NCBI RefSeq assembly: GCF_041477585.1
Contig: NZ_JBGNYA010000001.1
Coordinates: 1,240,001 to 1,304,000 of the forward strand
Source of the DNA: Halobellus sp. MBLA0158
GTDB lineage: Archaea; Halobacteriota; Halobacteria; Halobacteriales; Haloferacaceae
Direction of reading: 5' to 3'
DNA length: 64,000 nucleotides
The stretch's first letter is position 1, and each line of letters begins with the position of its first letter. A program made the position numbers and the translations under genes. Of the stretch, positions 25,091 through 36,727 are shown piece after piece. The notes under the pieces are model-generated. The model did no database searches. It worked only from the letters and a program-made list of their open reading frames with translations, and had not been told where the DNA came from.

Positions 25091-25956
25091 GGATTCGTGG
25101 ATTCGTCGTGGCTCTCGGTCGTCTCCGGCTGTGCTCGCTCGCCGCCCCTCCCGTCCGCCCGTTCGCCGAGCGCGACGCCCGCGGGGCGTGCCCCGGCGAC
25201 GTACACCTTCTCGACGCCGGCGTCGTGGAGGTCGGTGCCGCACGCCCCCGCCGCGACAGCCTCGCGAGCCCGCGAGCGGTCCGTGACCGACGCGCCGGCG
25301 ACGACGTCGACGCCCGCCTCGAACAGCGGCCCGGGGAGGAACGACGCGGTCGCCCCGATCACGATCACCGTCGCCTCGGCGGGCGCCGCCGCGAGGTACC
25401 GGTCGATGCCGCCGTAGATGAGCGCCGATCCGGTGACGAAGACGACCGCCGCGTCCGAGAGCGCCGCGTCGGCCCCGGCGGGCGTGTGGGTCCGCACCGC
25501 GATGCCGTCGGGGTCGGGCACGTCGTCGATCGGCTCGCGCTCGATCACCCTGACCTCGACGCCGTCGAACTTCCGGAACGCGGGGCCGAACAGTCCGACC
25601 GTCGCGATGCGCTCGACGTCGGCGTCGAGCAGCGCCATCGGATCCCCCGTCTGCCAGTCGACGAGCGGCGCCGAGAGCGCGTTCGCGGTCGCGATCCCGA
25701 GCGCCCGCTCGGCTCGTGTCGCGTCGTCGCACGCCCCGTCCAGCAGCGCTTCGACGTCGCGTTCGGCGGTCGCAGCCCCGCCGTCGACCCACTCGGACGG
25801 CCGGTGTGCCAGCCCGGCGTCGACCGCGCCCGTGTTCGTCTCCCGTATCTCGACGAGGACGACCCGCTCGCCGACCGTGATCCGCTCGATTTCGGTACTC
25901 CCGACGTCCCGCGCCTCGCGGATTCGATCGACCACGGCCCGAAGGATCCCGCTCAT
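25087..25956 (-). CDS. DUF364-type (putative heavy-metal chelation) protein in the cox operon
   Basis: 289 residues. The second half has a Rossmann-like core (TVGLFGPAFRKFDGVEVRVIER, then VFVTGSALIYGG and VIVIGATASFLPGPLFEAGVDVVAG) that matches DUF364, a family proposed to handle metals or pterin-bound metal, preceded by a DUF4213-like part. It overlaps coxE and xdhC by four bases at each end, so it is an integral part of the operon. A role in molybdenum or copper supply to CODH is inference. Confidence 0.72.
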   Translation of the reverse strand: MSGILRAVVDRIREARDVGSTEIERITVGERVVLVEIRETNTGAVDAGLAHRPSEWVDGGAATAERDVEALLDGACDDATRAERALGIATANALSAPLVDWQTGDPMALLDADVERIATVGLFGPAFRKFDGVEVRVIEREPIDDVPDPDGIAVRTHTPAGADAALSDAAVVFVTGSALIYGGIDRYLAAAPAEATVIVIGATASFLPGPLFEAGVDVVAGASVTDRSRAREAVAAGACGTDLHDAGVEKVYVAGARPAGVALGERADGRGGERAQPETTESHDESTNP

Positions 25957-27413
25957 CCGTCACTCCCCGCGTCGGCCGCGCGTTCGGTCCTGCGTCGGGC
26001 GTCGAACTCGTAGCCGACGCGCCGACCGAGCCCGCGCTGTTCGATCTGCCTCGCGGCTTCGGCGAGGTCCGCCGGCTCCGCGAAGCCGAAGAGGGCGTCG
26101 AGGTACGGCTCGACGGTCGCCATCCCCCGCGCCCGCGGCTCGTACTCGGGCGAGACGGCCAGGGGATTCAGCCAGATCACCGCGCCCGCGCGCTTCGCGA
26201 GCCAGGTGATCCCCCGCGCCAACACGTCGGGATCGCCCACGTCGAGGCCGTCGCTCACGACGACTACTACGGTACGCCGGTCGACGGCGTAGGGATGTTG
26301 CCGCCGGAGCGTCTCGAACGCGGCGCCGATCTGCGTCCCGCCGCCCCACTCGACTTCGGCCTCGCGGAGCGCCCGCGCGGGGTCGCCGCCGGCCCGCTCG
26401 AACTGCGGCGTGACGTCGACCAGGTCGGTGTCGAACAGGAAGACGTCCGCCGAGCGCGCGCTCGCGTGCAGCCGCTCGGCGACGGCGAGCAGGACGCTCC
26501 GATCGATCGTGTCGAGGACCGAGCCGCTCACGTCCACGAGCAGACAGCACCGCAGTTCGCTCGGGACCGGCTCCAGGCTCGGCAGGTCGATCGGCGCGCC
26601 GCCGGTGGCGAGGCTCGCCCGGAGCGCCCGCCGCGCCGCGACCTGCTCGCCCGCCGCGGCGTGGCGTCGGCGCCGCCCGGGCACCGTCGAGAGGGCGTCG
26701 ACGAAGCGCTCGATGGCGCCGACCTCCGCGCTCGTCAACTGCGCGGGGTCGACGTCGACGCGCTCGCGCCCGCCGACCGCGCTGTACCGCCGGGCGTCGC
26801 CCTCGCCCGTCGTCGCCGGGCGCTCGCCGGTCGCGTGCCGCCGCTCTGTGGGGATCCGGACGTCGGCGTCGCCCTCTCCTTCCCCGCTCATCTCCGGCGG
26901 CTCGGCGTCTTCGAGGATCCCTGCTTCGTCGCTCGCGGCCGACGCCGACTCGGGCGTGGGTACCGATCGGTCGTCGCCGCCGTCGCCGTCGTCGCCGGCG
27001 GTCGGGCCGTCGTGGTCGGTCCCGATGGCGCTCAGTCCCGAGCGGAGCCGGTGCCAGAACGTCTCGAAGGCGGACTCGAAGGCTTCGGTGTCGGTGGCCT
27101 CGGAGAGCATCGTCGCCCGCAGCGCGTGCTCCGCGCGAGTCTGGTCGTCCAAGCCGACGATCGCGAGCGCCCGCGCCGACTCCATCGTCGCGCTCGGCGG
27201 GACCGCCACGCCCTCGCTTCGGAGCCGCGCCGCGAGGCGGAGCAGCTCGATCAGGACGTGGCGCCGCGCCGCCCGGAAGTCGGGGACGCCGTCGTCGCTC
27301 TCGCCGACGCCCGGGCTCCCGCCGTCCGTCCGTCCGTCGCCGTCACCATCGTTGTCGCCGGGACCGGGCGGGCGTTCGGATGCGCGCTCGGCGTCGGCCT
27401 CCCTCTCGGTCAT
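25953..27413 (-). CDS. coxE: CoxE-like von Willebrand factor A protein
   Basis: 486 residues. The C-terminal vWA domain has the MIDAS motif LVDVSGS (DxSxS) and VVVSDGLDVGD; GGGTQIGAAF carries the MIDAS threonine. The first 240 residues are acidic and low-complexity with a helical core RRHVLIELLRLAARLRSEGV. CoxE works with the AAA+ ATPase CoxD to build the Mo-Cu active site of CO dehydrogenase. Separated by eight bases from coxD. The ATG at 27413 starts the acidic part. Confidence 0.85.
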   Translation of the reverse strand: MTEREADAERASERPPGPGDNDGDGDGRTDGGSPGVGESDDGVPDFRAARRHVLIELLRLAARLRSEGVAVPPSATMESARALAIVGLDDQTRAEHALRATMLSEATDTEAFESAFETFWHRLRSGLSAIGTDHDGPTAGDDGDGGDDRSVPTPESASAASDEAGILEDAEPPEMSGEGEGDADVRIPTERRHATGERPATTGEGDARRYSAVGGRERVDVDPAQLTSAEVGAIERFVDALSTVPGRRRRHAAAGEQVAARRALRASLATGGAPIDLPSLEPVPSELRCCLLVDVSGSVLDTIDRSVLLAVAERLHASARSADVFLFDTDLVDVTPQFERAGGDPARALREAEVEWGGGTQIGAAFETLRRQHPYAVDRRTVVVVVSDGLDVGDPDVLARGITWLAKRAGAVIWLNPLAVSPEYEPRARGMATVEPYLDALFGFAEPADLAEAARQIEQRGLGRRVGYEFDARRRTERAADAGSDG

Positions 27414-27421
27414 CTTCTGGA

Positions 27422-28387
27422 TCAGGCTTCGAGGCGTTCGTCGGCGGCCGCCGCGGCCGCCTGCAACTGTTCCAGCAGTTCGGTGTCCACGCGGTCGAGG
27501 TCCTCGGCCTCCTTGAGCAGACAGCCGAGCGTCCGCTCGATCTCGTCGGTCGAGAGCGGGCCGTCGTCCTCGTCGTGGCGGAGCTGCGCCACCGCCCGCG
27601 CCCAGTCCAGCGTCTCGGCGACGCCGGGCTGCTTGAGGAACGCCTCCTCCCGGAGCCGGTCGACGACGGCGCACACCTCGGCGGCGATCGCGACGTCGAG
27701 TTCGGGCACCTTCCGGCGCACGATCTCGTACTCGTCCTCGAAGGACGGCGGCTCGACGTGGAGGTACAGACACCGACGCTTGAGCGCATCAGAGAGCCCG
27801 CGCGTGCGGTTCGAGGTCAGCACGACCACGGGCGGCTGGTCGGCGGAGACGGTGCCGAACTCCGGGATCGACACCTGGAAGTCCGACAGCAGCTCCAGGA
27901 GGAACGCCTCGAACTCCTCGTCGGCGCGGTCGATCTCGTCGACGAGCAGGACGGGCGGCACCTCGCCGTCGGCGGTCAGCGCGCGCAGGAGCGGCCGTTC
28001 GAGGAGGTACTCCTCGTCGAATACCGAGCGGTCCCGCCGCGGGTCCCCGTCCCGTTGGCCCTCCGCCGGCGCGTCGCCCACGACGGACCCCTCGTTGGCC
28101 TGCACGGCCAGCAGCTGCTTCGTGTAGTTCCACTCGTAGAGCGCGTTCTCGGCGGTGAGCCCCTCGTAGCACTGGAGCCGGATGAGGTCTGTGTCGAACG
28201 CGCTCGCGAGTACCTTCCCGAGCTCTGTCTTGCCGCTCCCGGGCGGCCCCTCGACGAGCAGCGGCCGGCCCATCGTGAGTGCGAGATAGACCGACGTCAC
28301 GGTGCGGTCGTCGGCGACGTACTCCGCGTCGTCGAAGCGCCGTCGCAGGTCCGCCTCCGTCACGGACTCGAACGCGCGCCGGCTCAT
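27422..28387 (-). CDS. coxD: CoxD-like MoxR-type AAA+ ATPase
   Basis: 321 residues. Walker A GPPGSGKT (residues ~47-54), Walker B VLLVDEIDRAD, sensor 1 LTSNRTR and the arginine finger region ALKRRCLYLHVEPP are all present, as in MoxR/CoxD. In Oligotropha, CoxD is a membrane-linked chaperone ATPase needed for sulfur and copper insertion into the CODH active site. The stop of the XdhC-YHS gene overlaps its start by four bases (28384-28387). Confidence 0.9.
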   Translation of the reverse strand: MSRRAFESVTEADLRRRFDDAEYVADDRTVTSVYLALTMGRPLLVEGPPGSGKTELGKVLASAFDTDLIRLQCYEGLTAENALYEWNYTKQLLAVQANEGSVVGDAPAEGQRDGDPRRDRSVFDEEYLLERPLLRALTADGEVPPVLLVDEIDRADEEFEAFLLELLSDFQVSIPEFGTVSADQPPVVVLTSNRTRGLSDALKRRCLYLHVEPPSFEDEYEIVRRKVPELDVAIAAEVCAVVDRLREEAFLKQPGVAETLDWARAVAQLRHDEDDGPLSTDEIERTLGCLLKEAEDLDRVDTELLEQLQAAAAAADERLEA

Positions 28388-29487
28388 GCTGAGGCGGTCT
28401 CCTCTCCGTCCAGGTACGACTCGGGATCGTCGCGGAACGAGCCCGCACAGCCCTCACAGCAGAAGTAGTACGTCTCGCCGTCGTGTTCGACCGACGGGGC
28501 CGTCTCGGGGTCGGCGTCCATCCCGCAGACCGGGTCGGTCGCGAGCTCCGGGGGGTCGTCGGCGTCGGCATCGGCGTCGTCGTCCACGTCCGCGTTCGCG
28601 TCCGCATCACCCCCGACTTCGACCTCGCCGGCCCCGACGAGTCCCGCCTTCGACCGCGCTTCGACGACCTCGGCGAGGATGCTGACGGCGATCTCGGCGG
28701 GCGTCCGCGCGCCGACGTCGATGCCGGCCGGGCTCGTCACCGCGTCGGCGACCGACTCGGGGTCGGTCTCCGAGAGCGCCGCGGCGCGCTCGATGACCTC
28801 CTCGCCCCGCTTCTCGCTGGCGACGAGACCGACGTAGGGGGCTCCGGTACGCACGCCGGCGGCGACGCCGCGGGCGTCGAACTGCCCCATCGACGCGACC
28901 ACGACGAGGGGCGCGGGGCCGACGGCGTCGGCGATCGCCGCGGGGTCGGTCGTCGCGAGCGTCGTCGCGTCGCCGTGGTCGCCGCCCTCGGGGTCGACGA
29001 CCGTCACGTCGACGGCGAGCTCGCGGGCCAGTCGGGCGACCGAGCGGGCGATCGGTGAGTCGCCGACCACGAGCAGCGTCGGGCGCGGATTCACGGGCTC
29101 GACGAACAGTTCGAGGACGCCCTCGCTGTGGCAGTGCATCGGGAACGCCTCCAGCCCGGGGCGGTCCACGTCGTCGGGGTCGGGCGCGATTCCGACGAGT
29201 CGCGGCTCGCCGGCTTCGAGCGCTGCCTGCGCCTCGCTCGTCGCCGTCGTCTGCGCGCAGGCCGCGCCGCCGATCCACCCGTGGAGGTCGCCGTCGGCGG
29301 TCACGACCGCCCGGTCGCCGACGTTCGCCGACACCGGCGGTTCCCGGCGGACGACCGTCACCCTGGCGTACGGTTCGCCTCGCTCTTCGAGCGTTCGTTC
29401 CAGCGCCGCGACGTCGCCGTCGGTCGCGTCGGCGTCCGCCGGCGGCGTCTCTCCGTCTCCGCTCCCGTCTGTCTCGTGTCCTGTCAT
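28384..29487 (-). CDS. XdhC-family protein with C-terminal YHS metal-binding domain
   Basis: 367 residues. The N-terminal XdhC domain (GDRAVVT, GWIGGAACAQT) and Rossmann part (LLVVGDSPIARSVARLA) are joined through an acidic Asp/Ala linker to a YHS domain in the last ~50 residues: TDPVCGMDADPE, then YYFCCEGC. YHS domains bind transition metals, in copper ATPases among others. This fusion could carry metal to the molybdenum cofactor centre of CODH. Overlaps coxD by four bases; separated from coxL by 159 bases. Nearest named counterpart is CoxF. Confidence 0.85.
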   Translation of the reverse strand: MTGHETDGSGDGETPPADADATDGDVAALERTLEERGEPYARVTVVRREPPVSANVGDRAVVTADGDLHGWIGGAACAQTTATSEAQAALEAGEPRLVGIAPDPDDVDRPGLEAFPMHCHSEGVLELFVEPVNPRPTLLVVGDSPIARSVARLARELAVDVTVVDPEGGDHGDATTLATTDPAAIADAVGPAPLVVVASMGQFDARGVAAGVRTGAPYVGLVASEKRGEEVIERAAALSETDPESVADAVTSPAGIDVGARTPAEIAVSILAEVVEARSKAGLVGAGEVEVGGDADANADVDDDADADADDPPELATDPVCGMDADPETAPSVEHDGETYYFCCEGCAGSFRDDPESYLDGEETASA

Positions 29488-29567
29488 CTATCGTTGAGGA
29501 CGGCGGCTGCGGCCGGGTGGCCGCCCGCCGAATCGCCTGTCGTACGGTCCGCTCGGAATTGTGCTTT

Positions 29568-29585
29568 CCGCTCGTTCCGCTCGTT
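29568..29585. repeat. Two tandem 9-bp copies in the coxL to XdhC-YHS gap
   Basis: CCGCTCGTT is repeated end to end in the only gap (29488-29646) of the cox operon. No promoter-like TATA is obvious here, so transcription most likely runs through. Confidence 0.5.
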
Positions 29586-29646
29586 CGCCCCGTTCGCTGC
29601 CGCGGGGGGCCGGCGTCACCGCTCCCGCGCGGCCGACTACGGGCGC

Positions 29647-32140
<2,494 letters not shown>

Positions 32141-32148
<8 letters not shown>

Positions 32149-32872
32149 CTGTCTCCTCCGTGGTGTCGCGGTCGAGTTCTCCGTTCAGGTCGTCGAATCG
32201 GTCGTCTGGGCCCTCGATGTGCTCGTACGTCGAGTCCGCGGCCGGCCCGCCACAGCAGTTCTCGACGCCGCAGTCGAACGCGGCCGCCGAATCGCGCGCC
32301 GCGTCCGTGTTCGCGTCCGTGTCGGGCTCGGCTCCGGTGTCGCTCTCGCCGCTCTCGGCGACGACGCCGCCGTCTGCGGCCGCCTTCTCGTCGAGCTTGT
32401 CGGCCGCGTACTCGATCGAGCTGACGATGTTCTGGTAGCCGGTGCAGCGACAGAGGTTGCCGCTGATCCCCTCGCGGATCTCCGCCTCGTCGGGGTCGGG
32501 ATTCTCGTCTAGGATCGCCTTCCCGGACATCAGCATACCGGGGGTGCAGTACCCGCACTGGAGGCCGTGCTCCTCGCGGAAGCCCTCCTGGAGCGGGTGG
32601 AGGTCGCCGCCGGCCTCGGGGAGGTCTTCCATCCCCTCGACGGTGAGGATCTCGCTCCCGTCGGCCTGGGTGGCGAACATCATACAGGACTTGATCGGCT
32701 CGCCGTCCCGCAGGACGGTACAGGCGCCGCAGTTGCCCGTGTCGCAGCCGATGTGGGTGCCCGTCAGGTCCAGGTCCTCGCGGATCGCGTGGACCAGCAG
32801 GCGTCGCGGTTCCACCTCGATGGTGTGTTCGGTGCCGTTTACCGTCAGCGTGATCTCGCGTTCGTCTGTCAC
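32141..32872 (-). CDS. coxS: Carbon monoxide dehydrogenase small (2Fe-2S) subunit
   Basis: 243 residues. Two [2Fe-2S] clusters are encoded by Cys43, 48, 51 and 63 ([10 protein letters not shown], then SC), and by Cys106, 109, 141 and 143 (CGYC, CRC). The first 160 residues match CoxS. The usual protein ends near there, but this one goes on for ~80 acidic residues and includes Cys201, Cys206 and Cys207 in [11 protein letters not shown]. It passes electrons from the Mo-Cu site to the FAD subunit. Overlaps coxL by eight bases and coxM by four. Confidence 0.93.
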
Positions 32873-33756
32873 GGTGTGACCCTCCGTTTCACCACGCCGG
32901 CGCGCTCGGCGGCGTCGCCGAGCGCCCGCTGGGTGAGTACGTCGACCATTCGTTCCTTGTACGAGGCGTCGCCGTGCTCGTCGGACTCGGGGTTCGACTG
33001 CTCGGCGGCGAGTTCGCCCGCGTCCTCGAACAGCTCGGCGCTGGGCCGCTCGCCTTCGAGGCGATCCTCGGCGTCGGACGCGCGCGCGTTCGTGATGTCC
33101 ACGGCCGTCATCCCGATGCCGGCCTCCTCGATCCGGCCCTCGTCGTCGAAGCGGAGTCGGGCCCCGACGCCGGCCATCGCGTAGTCGCCGGTCTTGCGCT
33201 TCAGCTTGTGGTAGGCGCTGCCCTCCCGCTCGTTCGGGATCGGCACCCGCGCCTCGGTGATGAGTTCGTTCTCCCCCAGGGAGGTGTCGTAGGGGAGCAA
33301 GAACAGCTCGTCCGCCGGGATCGTCCGCTCGCCGTCGGGCCCGCGGGCGACCACTTCGCCGTCGTGGGCGATGAGGACCGATCCCCAGTCGCCCTTGGGA
33401 TCGGCCTGGGCGATCGAGCCGACGATCGTCCCGCGGTTCCTGATCTGGGGGTCGGCCACGAGCGGCGCCGCGTCGGCGAAACTGCCGTACTTCTCGGCGA
33501 TGAGGTCCGACTCCTCGATGTCGGCGTGCCGCGCCAGGGCCCCCATCTTGAGGTAGCCGTCCTCCTCGCGGAGGTAGTCCAGCGAGTCGATGCCGTTGAT
33601 GTCGACGACGGTGTCCGGGCGCGCGAGCCGGAATCGGAGCATCGGGACGAGGCTCTGGCCGCCCGCCAGGATGGTCGGGCTATCGAGGCTCTCCAGGAGG
33701 CTCACGGCCTTGTCGACCGTCGTGGGTTCGTGGTGCTCGAACTGGGCTGCTTTCAT
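32869..33756 (-). CDS. coxM: Carbon monoxide dehydrogenase medium (FAD) subunit
   Basis: 295 residues. The two FAD-binding stretches are [10 protein letters not shown] (residues ~32-41) and [20 protein letters not shown] (~105-124), followed by the CODH-type region [15 protein letters not shown]. Electrons leave through FAD, probably to quinone or a cupredoxin. The ATG at 33756 is chosen because [11 protein letters not shown] is the family N-terminus; it overlaps coxG by four bases. Confidence 0.92.
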   Translation of the reverse strand: MKAAQFEHHEPTTVDKAVSLLESLDSPTILAGGQSLVPMLRFRLARPDTVVDINGIDSLDYLREEDGYLKMGALARHADIEESDLIAEKYGSFADAAPLVADPQIRNRGTIVGSIAQADPKGDWGSVLIAHDGEVVARGPDGERTIPADELFLLPYDTSLGENELITEARVPIPNEREGSAYHKLKRKTGDYAMAGVGARLRFDDEGRIEEAGIGMTAVDITNARASDAEDRLEGERPSAELFEDAGELAAEQSNPESDEHGDASYKERMVDVLTQRALGDAAERAGVVKRRVTP

Positions 33757-34349
33757 AGCATATTCCGGAGCCGGTCTGTGACGCCGCCGCCGGTCTCCTC
33801 GTCGACGTCTGACATCTGCTTCTCGATGCTTCCGAAGAAGTTGTTCACGATCTTGTTGGCCACGGGGTTGATCACCCGCGAGCCGAGCTGGGCGATGCGG
33901 CCGGAGATGTCGGCCTCGGTCCACCACTCGATCCGGGAGCCCTCGCCCTCTTCGAGCTCGTGGATCCGCATCCCCGAGTTCATACTGAAACTGCTCCCCG
34001 AGGCGTCGCCGCCGCCGGAGGCGAGCATCTCGAAGTTCTCGTCGTCGCGCTCGTCGATGGTGACGGTCGTCTCGAAGCGCGGCTTCACGCTCCCGACGCC
34101 GATCTGCATCAGCGCCGCGTACTTCTGGCCCGCGACGAAGGCTCGCTCGGCGACGACTTCCGGGTCCGCGTCCGGCAGCGTCTGGATGTCCTCTTCGGGC
34201 TCGTACTCGTCGAAGTTGAAGTCGTCGTCCATCGGTGTGATGTACTTACACCCCTTCAGGGAATCGCGGACCGCGATCGGGTCCGACAGAACGATCCAGG
34301 CTTTCTCGGGCGGTACACCGTCTAACTCGAATTCTCCTTCAAATTCCAT
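33753..34349 (-). CDS. coxG: CoxG-like protein (SRPBCC/START fold)
   Basis: 198 residues. The START-fold CoxG core includes FEGEFELDGVPPEKAWIVLSDP and the DSLKGCKYI motif (normally P.C.PG, here D.LKGC), with WWTEADISGRIAQLGSRVI and a C-terminal helix FFGSIEKQMSDV. CoxG anchors CODH to the membrane and helps electrons enter the quinone pool in characterised systems. It is the first gene of the operon, with an ATGA overlap into coxM. An in-frame start at 34376 is less likely. Confidence 0.85.
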   Translation of the reverse strand: MEFEGEFELDGVPPEKAWIVLSDPIAVRDSLKGCKYITPMDDDFNFDEYEPEEDIQTLPDADPEVVAERAFVAGQKYAALMQIGVGSVKPRFETTVTIDERDDENFEMLASGGGDASGSSFSMNSGMRIHELEEGEGSRIEWWTEADISGRIAQLGSRVINPVANKIVNNFFGSIEKQMSDVDEETGGGVTDRLRNML

Positions 34350-34398
34350 AGTCCTGCTGTGTCGTTGGATTCGCACGGCGGTGGTCGCACGGCGTCAT

Positions 34399-34408
34399 CT
34401 TTTAAGTA
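34399..34408 (-). promoter_or_regulatory. Probable TATA box of the cox operon
   Basis: Read on the minus strand, TACTTAAAAG lies about 55 bases before the coxG ATG, leaving a short untranslated leader. No second TATA is seen nearer the start. Confidence 0.4.
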
Positions 34409-34607
34409 CTACCACTATGTGCATACTATTAGCACGTACAATGATAACAAATAGGACCCCAATAAATGTTTGTGTCAGACGCGCCGAACCAACGCGTTCC
34501 GCGCGGTTGCGCATCCTTCGGAGCGAAACGACGACCGATTACGCGCCGGATGGCCGGACGGCGTCCGCCCGCGTGACCGCCGACAGACGGAACTGGCCCC
34601 GGGATCT

Positions 34608-35870
34608 ATGAGCGGCGAGATGGACCACGACCACGACGACCTCTTGGCGGTCGAGGCGGGCGCCGCGCGGGCCCGCGCGCTCCGGGAGCGATGGCTCCCC
34701 CGCCTCGGCACCGAGACCGTCGCCCTGGATCGGATCGCCGGCCGGACCCTGGCCGAACCCATCGACGCGCCGACGGCCGTGCCCGCACGGAGCCACGCGA
34801 CGATGGACGGCTTCGCCTTCGACGCCACCGACGACTATCCCCTCGACGTCGTCGACAGCGAGATCTACCCCGAGGACGACCCGCCCGCCATCGAGTCGGG
34901 CCAGGCCGTTCGGATCGCCACCGGCGCGCCGGTTCCGGCCTCGGCCAACGCGGTCCTCAAGCGCGAGGAGGCCCGGGTCGAGGAGGGAGCGCTGACCGGG
35001 ACGGACCTCGACCCCGGCACGTACGTCTACGAGCGCGGGAGCAACGTCGCCGAGGGCGAGCGCCTGTTCGCGGCCGGCGAGCGGCTCGGCCCGAAGGACG
35101 CCATCCTCCTCGGCGACCTCGGCATCGATTCGGTGACCGTCCGCGCGCCGCTCTCCGTGGGACTGCTCGCGACCGGCACCGAGATCCACGAGGGCCGCCA
35201 CCGCGACCTCGACTCGCCGATGCTCGCGGGGCTCGTCCGCTCGTGGGGCCACGACGCCGCCTACGAGGGCAGCGTCCCCGACGACTACGATCGGGTCGAA
35301 TCGCGGATCGAAGCGCTGGCCGACGAACACGACGTCGTGATGACCACCGGCGGGACGAGCGTCGGCGACAAGGACTACGTGATCCGCGCGCTCGATTCCC
35401 TCGGCGACGTCCTGTTCCACCGCGTGCGACTCCGCCCGGGCAAACCCATCGCCGTCGCGGAGCTCCCCGACCACGACGCCGTCGCGTTCGCGATTCCGGG
35501 CAAGCCCGTCGGCGCCCACGCCGTCACGTCGCTCGTCGCGCGCCCGTTCTTCACCGGCGAGACGGAGCTCCCGACGGTCGAGGCACGGATGGCCCGCGGC
35601 GTCGACATCGCCACGCCCGGCTTCGTGTACGCGATTCCGGTGACGCTCGACGACGCGGACGCGGATACGGGCGCGGACGCCGAAGCACGGACGGCGATGC
35701 CGCTCGGCCACGCGGACTCGCCGCTTGGGGTCTACGACCGGACCTTCGACCCGAGCGTCCTCTCGTCGAGCACGCGCGCGACCCGCGCGGACGGCTTCGT
35801 CCTCACCGAGTCCGACGTCGAGCGCGGCGACTCCGTCGGCGTCGTCCCCTACCCGGTCGTCGAGCGATGA
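34608..35870 (+). CDS. moeA: Molybdopterin molybdenumtransferase MoeA family protein
   Basis: 420 residues, MoeA fold. Visible are ATMDGFAFDATD (Mo-cofactor site), VRIATGAPVP, the GTEIHEGRHRDLDSPML segment, TTGGTSVGDKDYV and RLRPGKPIAVAE. It inserts molybdate into adenylylated molybdopterin. The usual PGNP is here IPGKPVG, a Lys for Asn. It lies back to back with the cox operon and overlaps mocA by four bases, so it is likely dedicated to CODH cofactor synthesis. The ATG at 34608 is chosen: the upstream in-frame sequence has no family pattern. Confidence 0.88.
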   Translation: MSGEMDHDHDDLLAVEAGAARARALRERWLPRLGTETVALDRIAGRTLAEPIDAPTAVPARSHATMDGFAFDATDDYPLDVVDSEIYPEDDPPAIESGQAVRIATGAPVPASANAVLKREEARVEEGALTGTDLDPGTYVYERGSNVAEGERLFAAGERLGPKDAILLGDLGIDSVTVRAPLSVGLLATGTEIHEGRHRDLDSPMLAGLVRSWGHDAAYEGSVPDDYDRVESRIEALADEHDVVMTTGGTSVGDKDYVIRALDSLGDVLFHRVRLRPGKPIAVAELPDHDAVAFAIPGKPVGAHAVTSLVARPFFTGETELPTVEARMARGVDIATPGFVYAIPVTLDDADADTGADAEARTAMPLGHADSPLGVYDRTFDPSVLSSSTRATRADGFVLTESDVERGDSVGVVPYPVVER

Positions 35871-36508
35871 GCGGGGGCGACGGCGGCCTCCCGGTCGTCG
35901 AGCCGCCGTTCGCGGACGCCCCCGCGGACCCGGCCCCGCGAGTCGCGGGCGTCGTCCTCGCGGCGGGCACGAGCAGCCGCTTCGGCGACCGGAACAAACT
36001 GCTCGCGACCCGCGGGGGCGAGCCGCTCGTCCGTCGGGCGGCCCGGACGCTGCTCGCGACCCGCCTCGATCCGGTGGTCGCGGTCGTCGGCCACGAGGCC
36101 GACCGCGTCGCGGGCGCGCTCGACGGCCTCGACGTCGAGATCGTCCGCAACGACGCCTACGCGGAGGGGCAGGCGACCTCCGTCCGGGCGGGGATCGAGG
36201 CGCTCTCCGACCGCGGCGTCGACGCCGCGCTGATCGCGCTCGGGGATATGCCGTTCCTGGACCCCGAGACGATCGAGACGCTGCTGGACGCCTACGCCGC
36301 GGGCGTTGGCTCCGCGCTCGCGGCCGCCCACGCGGGCGACCGCGGGAATCCGGTGCTCTTCGATCGAACCCATTTCGCGGCGCTGTGTGCCGTCGACGGC
36401 GACGTCGGCGGGCGGGAGATCCTCCTGGAGGGCGAAGACAGCGCCTGCGTCGCGGTCGACGATCCGGGCGTCCGGCGGGACATAGACGAGCCCGGGGATC
36501 TGGAGTAA
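35867..36508 (+). CDS. mocA: MocA-family molybdenum cofactor cytidylyltransferase
   Basis: 213 residues. The nucleotidyltransferase motif LAAGTSSRFGDRNKLLA (residues ~27-43) and the metal site ALGDMPFLD match MocA/MobA-like proteins. CO dehydrogenases carry molybdopterin cytosine dinucleotide, which MocA makes from Mo-cofactor and CTP, so it fits the neighbouring operon. An ATGA overlap with moeA shows co-translation. MobA (guanylyl transfer) is a possible but less likely reading. Confidence 0.85.
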   Translation: MSGGDGGLPVVEPPFADAPADPAPRVAGVVLAAGTSSRFGDRNKLLATRGGEPLVRRAARTLLATRLDPVVAVVGHEADRVAGALDGLDVEIVRNDAYAEGQATSVRAGIEALSDRGVDAALIALGDMPFLDPETIETLLDAYAAGVGSALAAAHAGDRGNPVLFDRTHFAALCAVDGDVGGREILLEGEDSACVAVDDPGVRRDIDEPGDLE

Positions 36509-36727
36509 GCGCGTCCATCTGCTGTCGCGGTGTTTGGGTACCGAGTACGGTAGTGTACACCTTGAGTCGTGACAGCACCGTACGAGACTCCGTCGCGACT
36601 GTTGAACTCCGTCGACAGCAAGAGTAGATTATTTAGATACAATCATTCACTATTTTTAATATTCATTGGACAATAGTTCACCTATATCTCCAAAATACTT
36701 AATAGACAACAGTAATTGGGTGCTCAC

